DNA from: Chlorobium phaeovibrioides
Lineage (GTDB): Bacteria > Bacteroidota > Chlorobiia > Chlorobiales > Chlorobiaceae
Length of the DNA stretch: 64,000 bases
Direction: 5' to 3'
Assembly: GCF_003968655.1 (NCBI RefSeq)
Contig: NZ_RXYK01000007.1
Location: 24,121 to 88,120, forward strand
Under the pieces are notes generated by a model. The model was not told where the DNA came from and did not search any database. It saw nothing but the letters and a program-made list of their open reading frames with translations. The position numbers and the translations under genes were made by a program. Below, piece by piece: positions 48,803 through 58,260 of the stretch (its first letter is position 1; each line of letters starts with the position of its first letter).

Positions 48803-51800
48803 TCAGACCTCGATGCCTTCCAGGCGGTCTTCAAGATCGCTGTATATCTCCTGGAGTTTGTCGATCATGTCGGGATCCGCGTTCCACATGCCGCGTCCGC
48901 TGGCCTCAAGCATGCGGCCTACAATATTCTTGAAAGCTTTCGGGTTGGCTTTCATGAGGCGGTCGCGCATCTTTGGATCGAAAGCATAGGTTTCAGCGGC
49001 CTCTTTGTAGACCCAGTCGTCAACACCTTTGGTAACGGCATCCCAGCCGAGCATATAGGTGAAGCGGTTGCTGATTTCCGTTGCGCCGCTGTGGCCCTGC
49101 TCCAGCATGGTGTCGAACCATTTCGGGTTAAGCAGTTTGGTGCGGAACTCCACCTTCAGCGCCTTGTCGGCGTCGTCAATCTTCACATCGGCGGTGAATG
49201 TCTCAACATAGTTGAGTTTCACATTGTCGCCCTTCGGGTTGCGGCGTCGTGCGGAGAGCTGCAGCGCTCCGGAAGATGAGAAGTAGCGGTCGATGTCGGA
49301 AATGCCGAACTCTGCGGAGTCAACCTGCTGTACTACGCGGTCCACCGTGCCGAGAAGCCCTTTGAGGATGTCGGTCTGCTGGTCGCCGTAGCGGTTGCCG
49401 CCGTAGGCAAATCCGGTGCGCTTGACGAACATGTCGTCGAGGTCCTGTTCGTCTTCCCATGCCGAGTCTTCCACCAGCTCTTCGACCTGGGAGCCGTATG
49501 CCCCCGGAGCCTGTGTGAAGAGGCGGGAGGTTGCTGCCTCAAAGTCTGCGCCCTGCTCCATGGCCAGATCCACATGCTTTTTGATGTGGTTCATCTCGTG
49601 CGATTCGTCCGCTTTGGCCGCATCCTTGACAAGTTTGTCGAGATGGTCGACCAGCACGCCGAAGGTATCGCGGAAAATGGAGCTGATCTGGATGAGCACA
49701 TCAATGCGTGGGCGTCCGAGCTTTTCAAGCGGGATGAGGCTGTAGTGGCTGATTTTGCCCTGTGCGTCATAGGCCGGCCGGGCGCCCATCAGGTGGATGA
49801 TGACCGCAACGGCTTCACCCTTGCTCTTGATGGTGTCGAGGCCCCAGAGTACCTGGGCAATGCTTTCAGGGTACTCGCCGTTGTTTTCTTCAACATGGCG
49901 CGCTATGATGCTGTCGGCAATCTGCTGACCGCGTTTGAACGCCAGTTCCGAGGGAATGCGCCATGGGTCGATTGCGTGGATGTTGCGGCCGGTCGGCAGA
50001 ATACCTGCGCCATCGCGCACAAGATCGCCACCGGGACCTGAGGGAATGTAGCCTCCTGAAAGTGCGTGCAGGAAGCTCTTCATCTCGTTGTCGTTGTCCT
50101 CAAGGGCGTTCTTCATCGCTATGCCCTCTTTCAGCGACTCGTTCATGGCTTCTGCCATCTCTTTGGTCACTTTGGCGCCCCCTGTCAGGGTATTGAACAC
50201 GGTTGCCGGATTACCACTTTTGAAAATGGTCTCGGCAATGAAGTCGCGGGTATGGCCGTCAACGGTTTCACGAACCTTCATGGCAGCCGCTTCGCCTTTC
50301 CTTGCGCGGGTGGCAAGGGTTGCGTAGTCGCTGTAGGTTCCGTTTTCGCCAATGGCACTCAGAATGATTGATGGAAGTGATCTTTCATTGCCGCGCACCT
50401 TCAGGTACTCGGTGATGGTGGTCACCTGGGTCTCAAGCTGCGGGGTAGCGCCGAACACATGCAGCGAGTTGGATATCAGACGGCCTTCAAGCTCCATCAT
50501 GTAGGTGTAGAGGCGGCTGATGTACTCCTGGAACGCTTCACCCTCAACCCTCGGGCAGTCGTCGGTAAGGTTGAGCTGGCGGGCCTTGTCGATGATTGCC
50601 TCTTCGGTCTCACCATCAACTATCTTCTCCAGACCGCGCTCACGGTAATCGTTCAGCATCTCCTTGAACGCCGGCAGTTCCTTGTAGAGGCCTGCACGGG
50701 CAAGCGGGGGGATGTTGTGCGAAATCATGGTCGCATAGCCCCGGCGCTTGGCTATGTTTGCCTCGCTCGGGTTGTTGATGGGGTAGATGTAGAAATGCGG
50801 GACCTCGCCGAGCAGCGCATCGGGCCAGCAGTCGCCGGTGACGCCAAGCTGCAGGCCGGGCATCCATTCAACGGTGCCGTGCATGCCCACATGTACCATG
50901 GCATTGGCTCCGAACTCGCGGCTGATCCAGCGGTAGAAAGCGATGTACTGGTGGTGCGGTGTGTTCTCCTTGTCGAAGAGCAGGCGCATGGGATCGCCCT
51001 GTATGCCGAGGCGGGGCTGCACGCCAATGAACACATTGCCGAACTGTATGCCGCCAAGGAAGAGCTTGTCAGTACCGACGGGGACGATGTCGCCCGGGAA
51101 TCCATTCCAGCGCCCCTCAATGCGTTCGCGCTCACGGTCTGTGGTGATGCGGTTGAACACCTCGCGGTCGATCGAGAAGCAGTCCGGCTCATGGGCCTGA
51201 ATTTCATAATCGGTTGCGCGGTCGAGCATTTCAAGCATTGCTTCGGGCGATTCCGGTAGTTCGCCGACAGTGTAGCCCTCTGATTTCAGCTTCTGGAGCA
51301 TGCTGTAGATGCTCTTGGGAACATCAAGCAGGGCAGCACTGGCTTTCTTTCCCATTCCGGGAGGATAATCGTAGACCACGAAGGCGACTTTTTTCTCGCT
51401 GTTCGGCGTATGGCGGAGGTCCGAGAACTTTTTGGCGATGAGCGAAAGGCGGTCGAGGCGGTCGTTCACGGTGTGCAGGCGGCCGTCCTTGATGGCGCCG
51501 AGCACCACCGGGCATACCGCCCCGTCCATTTCAGGCAGCGAGTAGGTCATGGCCGACTGAAGCGGTACCACGCCCTCTTTTTTCCATGAGTTGATGTCCT
51601 GGATGAAGAGCGGCTGGGCTACAACATAGGGCGCGTCAATTTTGTTGAGAATTTCGTCGCGCGCGGCCGCCGAAGCTCCCGGGGTGGTTGCGCCGGCAGG
51701 ACCGCCCACAAACCCGAATCCCATCATGTTGACGAGCATGTCCACATTGGCGTGGGTGAACCACTCCCTGGCGGCTACATGGCCCTCAACACCCATCACG

Positions 51801-52606
51801 AACACCGGCAGGGGGTTGAGTCCCCGCGACTCGATGGCACGGATGGTGTTGTCGATATATTCCTTCTCCTGCAAGAGGTGCTTGCGGAAGAAGAGCATTG
51901 CAATGTTGTGGCGCTGTTTCGAAGCTTTGTCGCGCTTGTGCAGCCACTTTTCGTACTGGTGCAGGTCTTTCAGGTATTCGGGGGCATCGGGGTGGTAGAA
52001 GCCCATGGTGGGAACCTCCTGCACCTTCTCGGCCGTTACGCCCACTTCAAAGTACTCAGCCATGATGTAGTTGAACATCCCGGCGAGGTTTTCCGCTGTC
52101 GGATGCATCCAGTAGGTATAGACCTGCATCCAGTTCTTGAAATCCTTGGCTTTTTTGGGGATCAGGGGGAGCATCGTCCGCATGATCTTCAAAAGCTTCA
52201 TGTAGCCGTAGAGGGCATCTTCGTCGCGACCCTTCACCAGCATTTTGGCCACTTTCTTGACAATGTCGGGCATGCCGCCACCGTCTCCTGAAACCACATA
52301 GTTGCCCACCTTCGTCATCTGCATCACCTCGGGCATCGACTCGTAGGCAAAAATGGTTTTCACCTTCGACTGCGCAAGCTGTTCCTCAAGCCAGTCGGCC
52401 TGCCCCTTGAACTGGATAAGGGTGGTGAAAACGCAGTCCGCGTTCTGGATTGCTTCGGCGGCTTCGGGGTTCTGATGTTCGAGGTCCTGGTCAGTCCATT
52501 GGGTCAGTTCGGCATGTGCGGAAATCTTTTCACTGACTTCACGCCAGACCCGAAGGTTGCATTGCTCCATCCCGACAATAGCGGCGATTCTGATTTTATC
52601 GTGCAT
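48803..52606 (-). CDS. bchS: Second magnesium chelatase H-type subunit (BchS)
   Basis: A 1267-aa BchH paralogue with N-A-M-V-H-V-G-M-H-G-T-V-E-W-M-P-G and N-N-P-S-E-A-N-I-A-K-R-R-G in the middle and N-P-K-W-F-D-T-M-L-E-Q-G-H near the C-terminus. Clearly diverged from the neighbouring bchH, so not a recent duplication. In green sulfur bacteria BchS is linked mainly to the large-scale synthesis of antenna bacteriochlorophyll. The frame is open to 52663; M-H-D-K-I-R-I-A-A-I-V is the usual beginning. It is first in the minus-strand block and closed by a strong hairpin. Confidence 0.85.
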   Translation of the reverse strand: MHDKIRIAAIVGMEQCNLRVWREVSEKISAHAELTQWTDQDLEHQNPEAAEAIQNADCVFTTLIQFKGQADWLEEQLAQSKVKTIFAYESMPEVMQMTKVGNYVVSGDGGGMPDIVKKVAKMLVKGRDEDALYGYMKLLKIMRTMLPLIPKKAKDFKNWMQVYTYWMHPTAENLAGMFNYIMAEYFEVGVTAEKVQEVPTMGFYHPDAPEYLKDLHQYEKWLHKRDKASKQRHNIAMLFFRKHLLQEKEYIDNTIRAIESRGLNPLPVFVMGVEGHVAAREWFTHANVDMLVNMMGFGFVGGPAGATTPGASAAARDEILNKIDAPYVVAQPLFIQDINSWKKEGVVPLQSAMTYSLPEMDGAVCPVVLGAIKDGRLHTVNDRLDRLSLIAKKFSDLRHTPNSEKKVAFVVYDYPPGMGKKASAALLDVPKSIYSMLQKLKSEGYTVGELPESPEAMLEMLDRATDYEIQAHEPDCFSIDREVFNRITTDRERERIEGRWNGFPGDIVPVGTDKLFLGGIQFGNVFIGVQPRLGIQGDPMRLLFDKENTPHHQYIAFYRWISREFGANAMVHVGMHGTVEWMPGLQLGVTGDCWPDALLGEVPHFYIYPINNPSEANIAKRRGYATMISHNIPPLARAGLYKELPAFKEMLNDYRERGLEKIVDGETEEAIIDKARQLNLTDDCPRVEGEAFQEYISRLYTYMMELEGRLISNSLHVFGATPQLETQVTTITEYLKVRGNERSLPSIILSAIGENGTYSDYATLATRARKGEAAAMKVRETVDGHTRDFIAETIFKSGNPATVFNTLTGGAKVTKEMAEAMNESLKEGIAMKNALEDNDNEMKSFLHALSGGYIPSGPGGDLVRDGAGILPTGRNIHAIDPWRIPSELAFKRGQQIADSIIARHVEENNGEYPESIAQVLWGLDTIKSKGEAVAVIIHLMGARPAYDAQGKISHYSLIPLEKLGRPRIDVLIQISSIFRDTFGVLVDHLDKLVKDAAKADESHEMNHIKKHVDLAMEQGADFEAATSRLFTQAPGAYGSQVEELVEDSAWEDEQDLDDMFVKRTGFAYGGNRYGDQQTDILKGLLGTVDRVVQQVDSAEFGISDIDRYFSSSGALQLSARRRNPKGDNVKLNYVETFTADVKIDDADKALKVEFRTKLLNPKWFDTMLEQGHSGATEISNRFTYMLGWDAVTKGVDDWVYKEAAETYAFDPKMRDRLMKANPKAFKNIVGRMLEASGRGMWNADPDMIDKLQEIYSDLEDRLEGIEV

Positions 52607-52654
52607 AAAGGTAACTGAAGATGTGCGGTGAATGTGGTTGTACAGGACTTGGAA

Positions 52655-52683
52655 ATGTAACAAAATCCCGTGACGATTGCCAA
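52655..52683 (-). promoter_or_regulatory. Candidate bchS promoter
   Basis: On the minus strand TTGGCA (52678-52683) and TTACAT (52655-52660), 17 bases apart, about 50 bases ahead of the bchS start. Matches the sigma-70 pattern only in part; the -10 is weak. Confidence 0.35.
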
Positions 52684-52687
52684 TACT

Positions 52688-52725
52688 ATAAAAAGCCAGC
52701 CCCTCCGGAAAGGAGGGGCTGGCTT
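52688..52725 (-). terminator. Terminator after the TonB receptor gene
   Basis: Perfect 14-bp stem (52693-52706 with 52712-52725), TTTCC loop on the minus strand, then TTTTT-like A/T-rich bases. Separates the receptor gene from bchS. Confidence 0.85.
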
Positions 52726-52766
52726 AACAAACGGCACACTGTGCCTTATGGTTCCCTGAATTGACT

Positions 52767-55235
52767 TCAGTAGGTGAAGTCAACGCCAAGAACGAAGCTG
52801 CGGCCGGGTGCACGGAACCACTCGGCTTCTTCATACTGCGTATTGTTGATGTTTCTGCAGAGCAGTGTTGTGGAGAAGTTGTCGTTGACCTTGTACTTTG
52901 CGCCGATGTTGAACACTACGAAGTCGCCTGGATAGTTTTCACCATCGGGGTCGGTGTAAGCATTTACGGCTTTGTACTCACTAACATAACGCCCTGAAGT
53001 GTTGAGTGTCAGGCGATTTGTGGCCTTCCATGCGACACTTGCGGACGCGGTGTGCTCAGGCCTCATCGGCAACCACTCCGGGTCAGGGTTTTCGTCGAGG
53101 AATGTGTTTACGCCCTCTTCATAGTCGGTGTTTTTCGCGTTCATGTAACTATAGGTGAGAGCGACATTCACCGGATCGATGGGGTTGATGTTCAGCGCGG
53201 TTTCAATACCCCAGATCCGTGCCTTGTTGACATTGGTATAGGTGAAATATGTCGTTTTAGTACTGCCTGTTACAGGCAAGAACTGCGACTCAATCAGGTC
53301 ATCGTAGTAGTTCAGATATGCGGAGATGTCAAAGGAGACCCGCTTGTTGAGCATCGTGAACATACCGACCTCATACGCGGTGAGGGTTTCCTTGTCAAGT
53401 TCCGGGTTCGGGTTGCCGTCCCATATTCCTGCATCGCGGACGAATCGTTCTGCGAGTGTCGGGGCCCGGAAACTTCTGTTCCATGATGCGCGAAGAGCTG
53501 TTTTGTCTGATGCCCGATAGTTCAGCGCGATGCGAGGGCTCAGTGCGTCAACAGAAGGGTTATCGATTTCTGTTGTTACGGAGTTGGTAGTTGAGGCTAC
53601 GGCTGAATAATCCACATAGGTGACATTGTCAGCACTGATGTCGCTCCAGTCATAGCGAACCGATGCGAGAATCGTCAGCCTGTCTGTCGCCTTGAATTCA
53701 TCCTGCACAAAAAATGCGAGGTTGCGTTCCTGAATGCCATGCAGGGCGTCATCGTCCAGGACAGGGGCGTCAGGAATTTCATCGGTGTACTGTGTTGACT
53801 GCACATCAACAATGTTGGCATCTACACCGAAAAGCATGCGGTGGTTGTCATTCAGGCGGTAGTCAACCTTTGTTCCGGCTCCAAAGCGGTCAGAGATGTC
53901 CTCGTTGAACTGCCCGGCATATCTGGATACCACAGGGCCAACGCCTGGGACATATGTCGTTTCATCACCACCTTCCGGATTGTATTCCACCCGGTTCTCA
54001 TTTCTGGTGTAGTAGAGTCTGGTGTCAACGCTGAGGTCGCTGCTCAGCATATTGACATAGTTCAGACCGACCAGAGCGTTTTTCCGTCTGATGTAGTCGT
54101 CATCGTAGTTGTCGCCAAGGTTCTCATATGCAAAGTCTGGCAAAGGTGTATTATTTGCCGCAAAGTCTATCGGCCATGTTGTCGGGTAAGCGGCCTTGGT
54201 TTCACTGTAAAATGTGCTTAGCTGGACATACTGCCTTGCATCAATGTCATACCTGGCTTTGAACTTGATATCATCAAGCTTGTAGTTGGCGTTCTGCTTG
54301 TAGCCGTCATCGTCTCCATGCGAATAGAGGACGCTGTAGTTCAGCTTGTCCTGCTTGTCGCCAAAGCCGACATAGGTGTTCCAGAACCATGGGGTGCTCC
54401 CTGTGTCATAATAGTCACTCTTGTCTCCAACCGGAGGGTCATCATAATAGCCGCCGCTGAACCCTGCTTTGACCTCGAACTTCTCTGGCATGCTGCCCTG
54501 CACATTGACAACGCCCCCCATTGCACCTGAACCGTATAAGGTCGCTGCTGCGCCCTTGAGCACCTCTACCTTGTCGGCGGCGTTCATGTTGATGTTGTGC
54601 CATACAATTTCTCCCGTGACGGGGGTGTTGATGGGGAACCCGTCATAAAGACCCTGCACCCTGGTGCCGATTCCACCACCATTGAAGGTGTTTGATCCGC
54701 GGATTTGCACGGTTGCCGTGCCGAAGCCGCCCGCACGGTTGACGACGACTCCCGGCACATTTTCAATCACCTGATCGAGTGATGCGGCGGGCTTCTCCTT
54801 GATTTCTTCGCTTGAGACCACGGAAACCGTTACCGGCATATCAAGCCTGTCCTGCTCATACATTGCGGCGCCGACCACAACCTCTGAAGCCATGACGGTG
54901 GTCTGTGAGAGTGTGAAATCAGCTGTTGCGCCTGCTGCGCCAACGGTTACGGCCTGTGTTGCGGGCGAGTAGCCGATGATGGAGACGGAGACTTTCTGCG
55001 TTGTTTCGGGTACATTCCGGAGGGTGAAGTTGCCGTCCAGATCTGTGGCGGTTCCAATTGTGGTTCCGTTGACTGTAACGGAGGCGCCGTAAACGCCTTC
55101 ACCGTCGGTTTTGTCGGTTACTGTTCCTGTTATGGTTCCGGCCTAGGCGGCTAATGGAACCAAAAGTGCCAGCATTAAAAATGCCGACAACACAATACGG
55201 GCAAGCGAACCTGCCAGTGCTTTGGTTGATTTCAT
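52767..55235 (-). pseudogene. TonB-dependent receptor interrupted by an amber codon
   Basis: An outer-membrane gated receptor in one frame of 823 codons, broken at codon 31 by TAG (plus-strand 55143-55145). Residues 1-30 are a clear signal peptide (M-K-S-T-K ... L-A-L-L-V-P-L-A-A). After the TAG the frame continues as A-G-T-I-T-G-T-V-T-D, a carboxypeptidase-regulatory-like domain (codons 32-115), then plug (V-V-S-S-E-E-I-K-E-K-P ... I-E-N-V-P-G-V-V-V) and a 22-strand barrel ending in F-V-L-G-V-D-F-T-Y. No other stop occurs. A CAG-to-TAG change would account for it, giving A-A-Q-A at the cleavage site. Otherwise it reads as intact, so the change is recent, a sequence error or suppressed. Ligand unknown; a promoter lies upstream. 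Confidence 0.85.
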
Positions 55236-55307
55236 GGTTGTGTGTTGTGTGTGGTTGATGAACAATATATCTGCGAGTGTTGTGTCGCATTACTTGAACA
55301 AAGTATA

Positions 55308-55337
55308 AATATAGACAAAAAAACAGTGTAATGTCAA
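55308..55337 (-). promoter_or_regulatory. Candidate promoter of the receptor gene
   Basis: On the minus strand TTGACA (55332-55337), 18 bases, then TATATT (55308-55313), about 75 bases ahead of the receptor ATG at 55235. A near-consensus sigma-70 pattern that abuts the terminator of the upstream gene. Confidence 0.55.
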
Positions 55338-55371
55338 TACCCCCGCTTCCGGGTGCCGGGAAACGGGGGTA
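55338..55371 (-). terminator. Hairpin after the SPT-like gene
   Basis: A 13-bp stem with one C-A mismatch (55338-55350 with 55359-55371), GC-rich, about 40 bases after the stop; the minus strand then runs straight into the TTGACA above. Confidence 0.6.
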
Positions 55372-55408
55372 CGATGTGGGGTGGTGGGAACTTGCGGCTG
55401 TTTTTACT

Positions 55409-56623
55409 TCAAATAACCCCAAGCTCTTTGCCTATGGTGCAGAACTCTGTGATGACCTTGTCGAGATGCTCCTTTTCGTGGGTGGCCATGAAGCTGGTGC
55501 GGAGCGCTTCGTGCCCGGGCATGACGCCGGGACGGATGAAGGCGTTGACATACACTCCGGCATCAAAGAGCTTTTTCCAGAAAAGAAGGGTCTTCATCTG
55601 GTCGCTGATGAGAACGGTGACAATGGCTGTACGGGAGGGCATGAGGCGGAATCCTGCTTTGAGCAGCCCCTGGCGGACATAGTCGGTGTTTTCAACCAGC
55701 CGGGTCATGAGTTCGGGTTGATCACGGATGATCTGAAGTGATACCAGTACAGCCGCAACGCTTGCCGGGGTGGGCGAGGCGCTGAAGATGAGTGAGGATG
55801 CGTTGTGCTTGATATAGTCGATGACCTTTTCTTCGCCCACCACATATCCGCCGAGCGAACCGAAGGTTTTTGAGAAGGTGCCCATGATGAGGTCAACATC
55901 GTCCACGAGGTTGAATTCAGAAGCGGTGCCTCTGCCGCCTTTGCCTATGACCCCGACTGCGTGGGCATCATCAATGACGATTCGGGCTCCGTACTGCTTT
56001 GCGAGTTCCACCAGACGGGGGAGTTCGACAATTTCACCCGATACCGAGAAGACGCCGTCAACAACGATGAGGCGTGGCGCATTGTCGGGGATGCTCTGGA
56101 GAACCCGTTCGAGGTCGTCCATGTTGTTGTGGTTGAAGCGGACGAGCTTGGCTCCGGCTCCCTGTGCCATGATGGCGGCGGCAACAAGGCTTGCGTGGTT
56201 GTCGCGGTCGGAGACGAGGTATTCGCCGCGCTGCACGAGCGTGGGGATGATTCCCTGACCAGTCTGGTAGCCTGTGCTGAAGAGCAGGCAGCTCTCTTTT
56301 TCAAAAAAGTCGGCCAGCTGCCGTTCGAGCTCAAGGTGGAGGTTGACGGTTCCGGTCATGTAGCGCGAGCCGCTGCAGCTGGTCCCGTATTTTTTTATGG
56401 CGTTTATCGACGCCTCTTTTACCCTGGGGTTCGAGGTGAGTCCGAGATAGTTGTTGGAGCCGGCCATAACCAGCTTGCGTCCTCCAAAGGAGACAACGGG
56501 GCCTTCGTTTTCGTCTATGGGGTGGAAAAATGGGTAGACTCCCTGTGCCTTGACCTCATCGGCAAGGGTGAAGTCAAAACATTTTTTGAACAGATCTTTC
56601 GGTTTCTCCACAGTAATGTACAT
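55409..56623 (-). CDS. Serine palmitoyltransferase-like alpha-oxoamine synthase
   Basis: A 404-aa PLP enzyme joining an acyl thioester to an amino acid with loss of CO2. The PLP lysine is in [13 protein letters not shown]; the ring-stacking His is in D-N-H-A-S-L, and the Asp-His pair is D-D-A-H-A-V-G. The segments [17 protein letters not shown] and S-T-G-Y-Q-T resemble bacterial serine palmitoyltransferases more than BioF or Kbl. That would start sphingoid-base synthesis. An aminoglycosphingolipid has, as I recall, been reported from Chlorobium limicola. Divergent from the epimerase gene with about 200 bases between. BioF-like activity remains possible; no other bio genes are near. Confidence 0.75.
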   Translation of the reverse strand: MYITVEKPKDLFKKCFDFTLADEVKAQGVYPFFHPIDENEGPVVSFGGRKLVMAGSNNYLGLTSNPRVKEASINAIKKYGTSCSGSRYMTGTVNLHLELERQLADFFEKESCLLFSTGYQTGQGIIPTLVQRGEYLVSDRDNHASLVAAAIMAQGAGAKLVRFNHNNMDDLERVLQSIPDNAPRLIVVDGVFSVSGEIVELPRLVELAKQYGARIVIDDAHAVGVIGKGGRGTASEFNLVDDVDLIMGTFSKTFGSLGGYVVGEEKVIDYIKHNASSLIFSASPTPASVAAVLVSLQIIRDQPELMTRLVENTDYVRQGLLKAGFRLMPSRTAIVTVLISDQMKTLLFWKKLFDAGVYVNAFIRPGVMPGHEALRTSFMATHEKEHLDKVITEFCTIGKELGVI

Positions 56624-56820
56624 TTAGCTTCAGCTGCTGCAGGGGAGCTGGGAATTCTCTTGTGGTTGCGGCCCACCATTTTGGGGGCGGCCGTTTTAAT
56701 AGCTCTGTGGGCTATGTTGCCCAGAAACCGAAATGTATGAAATTTTTTATTTTTTCTGTTCATAACAAGCCCCGCTTTTTCTATTGCAAGGCGTAACCGA
56801 AGAAAACGAAGTGAAGAATT

Positions 56821-57813
56821 ATGGGTGAAACTATACTGGTGACAGGCTCAACCGGATTTATCGGCAGGCGCCTTCTTCGTCATTCCTCGCTTGCGGGTGA
56901 GACGCTTCGGGTTTTTCTGCGCCCGGGAAGTCCCCGGCGTGAAATGGATGCGGGCGTAGAGGCGGTCAGTGGCGGATTTGACGACCCTTTGGCGCTTAAG
57001 CGCGCCGTCAGGGGGGTTGACCGGATCATCCATCTTGCAGGGGTGACAAAGGCGGTTGACGATGCGGCTTTTGACGGGGGGAATGTGCTGCCTGTGGAGA
57101 ACCTGCTTGCGGCTGTTCGTGATCATAATCCGGGGCTGAAGCGGTTTGTGCTGGTATCGTCGCTTGCGGCTGCCGGCCCTGCTTCCGCGGGGTATCCGGG
57201 TGTTGTTGAGTCGGAAGTTCCTCACCCGGTGAGTGCTTATGGCCGGAGCAAGCTTCGGGGGGAGGAGGCTGCACTTCGGTTTGCCGGGGATATTCCGGTC
57301 ACCATCCTCAGGCCTCCGGCAGTCTACGGCCCCGGCGACCGTGATGTGCTGCAGGTATTCCAGATGCTTTCAAAGGGGTTCCTGATCTCCGCCGGCAACG
57401 CCCGATGCCAGCGTTTCAGCATGATTCATGTGGATGATTTGATTCGGGGTATCATGATGGCTGCCCGATCTGACATTGCTGCCGGCCGTATATATAACAT
57501 TACCTCTTCCGGGCCCTGGTCATGGGATGATGTGGTCGCAGCCGCGCGCATCGCACTTGGTGTTCAGCGGGTGTTCAGGGTATCGCTTCCGGCTCCGGCT
57601 GTCATGCTCCTGGGGACGCTTGCTGGTGCGGCTGCCTCACTTGCCGGCAAGGCCTCCATCCTCAATCGCGACAAGGCTCTTGAGCTTCTTCAGGATTACT
57701 GGGTCTCTTCTCCCCGAAGAGCGGCCGAGGAGCTTGGCTTCACTGCCGGCATCAGTCCTGAAGTGGGTGTTACGGGAACCATTGCCTGGGCCCGGGAACA
57801 AGGCTTTTTGTAG
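56821..57813 (+). CDS. NAD-dependent epimerase/dehydratase family protein
   Basis: A 330-aa extended short-chain reductase. The nucleotide site T-G-S-T-G-F-I-G is at residues 7-14, and the catalytic Ser (L-V-S-S-L-A-A-A-G) and Y-x-x-x-K (A-Y-G-R-S-K) are present. The C-terminal third has a hydrophobic stretch (about residues 255-280), seen in HpnA and 3-beta-HSD-like members that act on lipids. Divergent from the SPT-like gene. In Caulobacter the ceramide reductase CerR belongs to this family and clusters with SPT, so a similar lipid role is plausible here but not proven. Confidence 0.8.
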   Translation: MGETILVTGSTGFIGRRLLRHSSLAGETLRVFLRPGSPRREMDAGVEAVSGGFDDPLALKRAVRGVDRIIHLAGVTKAVDDAAFDGGNVLPVENLLAAVRDHNPGLKRFVLVSSLAAAGPASAGYPGVVESEVPHPVSAYGRSKLRGEEAALRFAGDIPVTILRPPAVYGPGDRDVLQVFQMLSKGFLISAGNARCQRFSMIHVDDLIRGIMMAARSDIAAGRIYNITSSGPWSWDDVVAAARIALGVQRVFRVSLPAPAVMLLGTLAGAAASLAGKASILNRDKALELLQDYWVSSPRRAAEELGFTAGISPEVGVTGTIAWAREQGFL

Positions 57814-58260
57814 CATTTCTGTAAAGTTACACATCTTTTTTGCGCTTTTGCCTACAATTGACTACTTTTCCATATGAAAATGCCGTCAATAGTACTGTGA
57901 ACGCGCACTGTGCACCGGGCCGGTCCTGCCGACTGCAGATGTATCCGGAGGTTGCTGTTCTGGTGCTTCATGCGTAAAAGGGTTCCGGCGCTCTCTTTCT
58001 TCCCCCTTTCTTCCTTACGGGCAGCAATGCCTGCTGATATCTGCCTTTTGGCCTGATCGTACAGCGATTTGCCGCTGCATTCCCTGTACGAATGATTCCC
58101 TGCACTGCGAGTGCATCGGGGGACCCTTTGGTTTTTTCAAGGGTTCAGGTTTCGGGGCTTTTGCATAAGCCATGACAGGCTTCAGATGCCTTTCCTCTTG
58201 GGGTTTCGCCCTTGGCGTGAGGTTTTTTTTGGCATCGCAACCCTTCAAACGGGAGTGCGT
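57814..58260 (+). promoter_or_regulatory. 447-base leader rich in inverted repeats upstream of the autotransporter
   Basis: No gene was found. It holds many short inverted repeats: ATTGAC/GTCAAT (57857-57890), GCAG/CTGC (58021-58034), a perfect 8-bp TCGTACAG/CTGTACGA (58057-58091), TGCAC/GTGCA (58101-58115), ACCCTT/AAGGGT (58123-58144), AAGCC/GGCTT flanked by GCAT/ATGC (58163-58189). GATGCC (58185-58190) can alternatively pair with GGCATC (58231-58236). A GGGAG ribosome site at 58251-58255 faces a CCC at 58241-58243. This looks like a structured 5' leader, though chance pairings cannot be ruled out by eye. Confidence 0.4.

Noticed and set aside
50459..51259. Plus-strand frame opposite bchS
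   Set aside because: Shadow of the bchS coding sequence; no independent features.
55236..55408. Cobalamin riboswitch before the TonB receptor
   Set aside because: No conserved B12-box wording (GCCACTG-like) or structure seen; only a promoter and a hairpin.
55961..56740. Plus-strand frame opposite the SPT-like gene
   Set aside because: Shadow; the PLP enzyme on the minus strand has all motifs.
58015..58248. Minus-strand 77-aa frame in the leader
   Set aside because: Lys/Pro-rich, no ribosome site, overlaps the inverted repeats; unlikely to be a gene.
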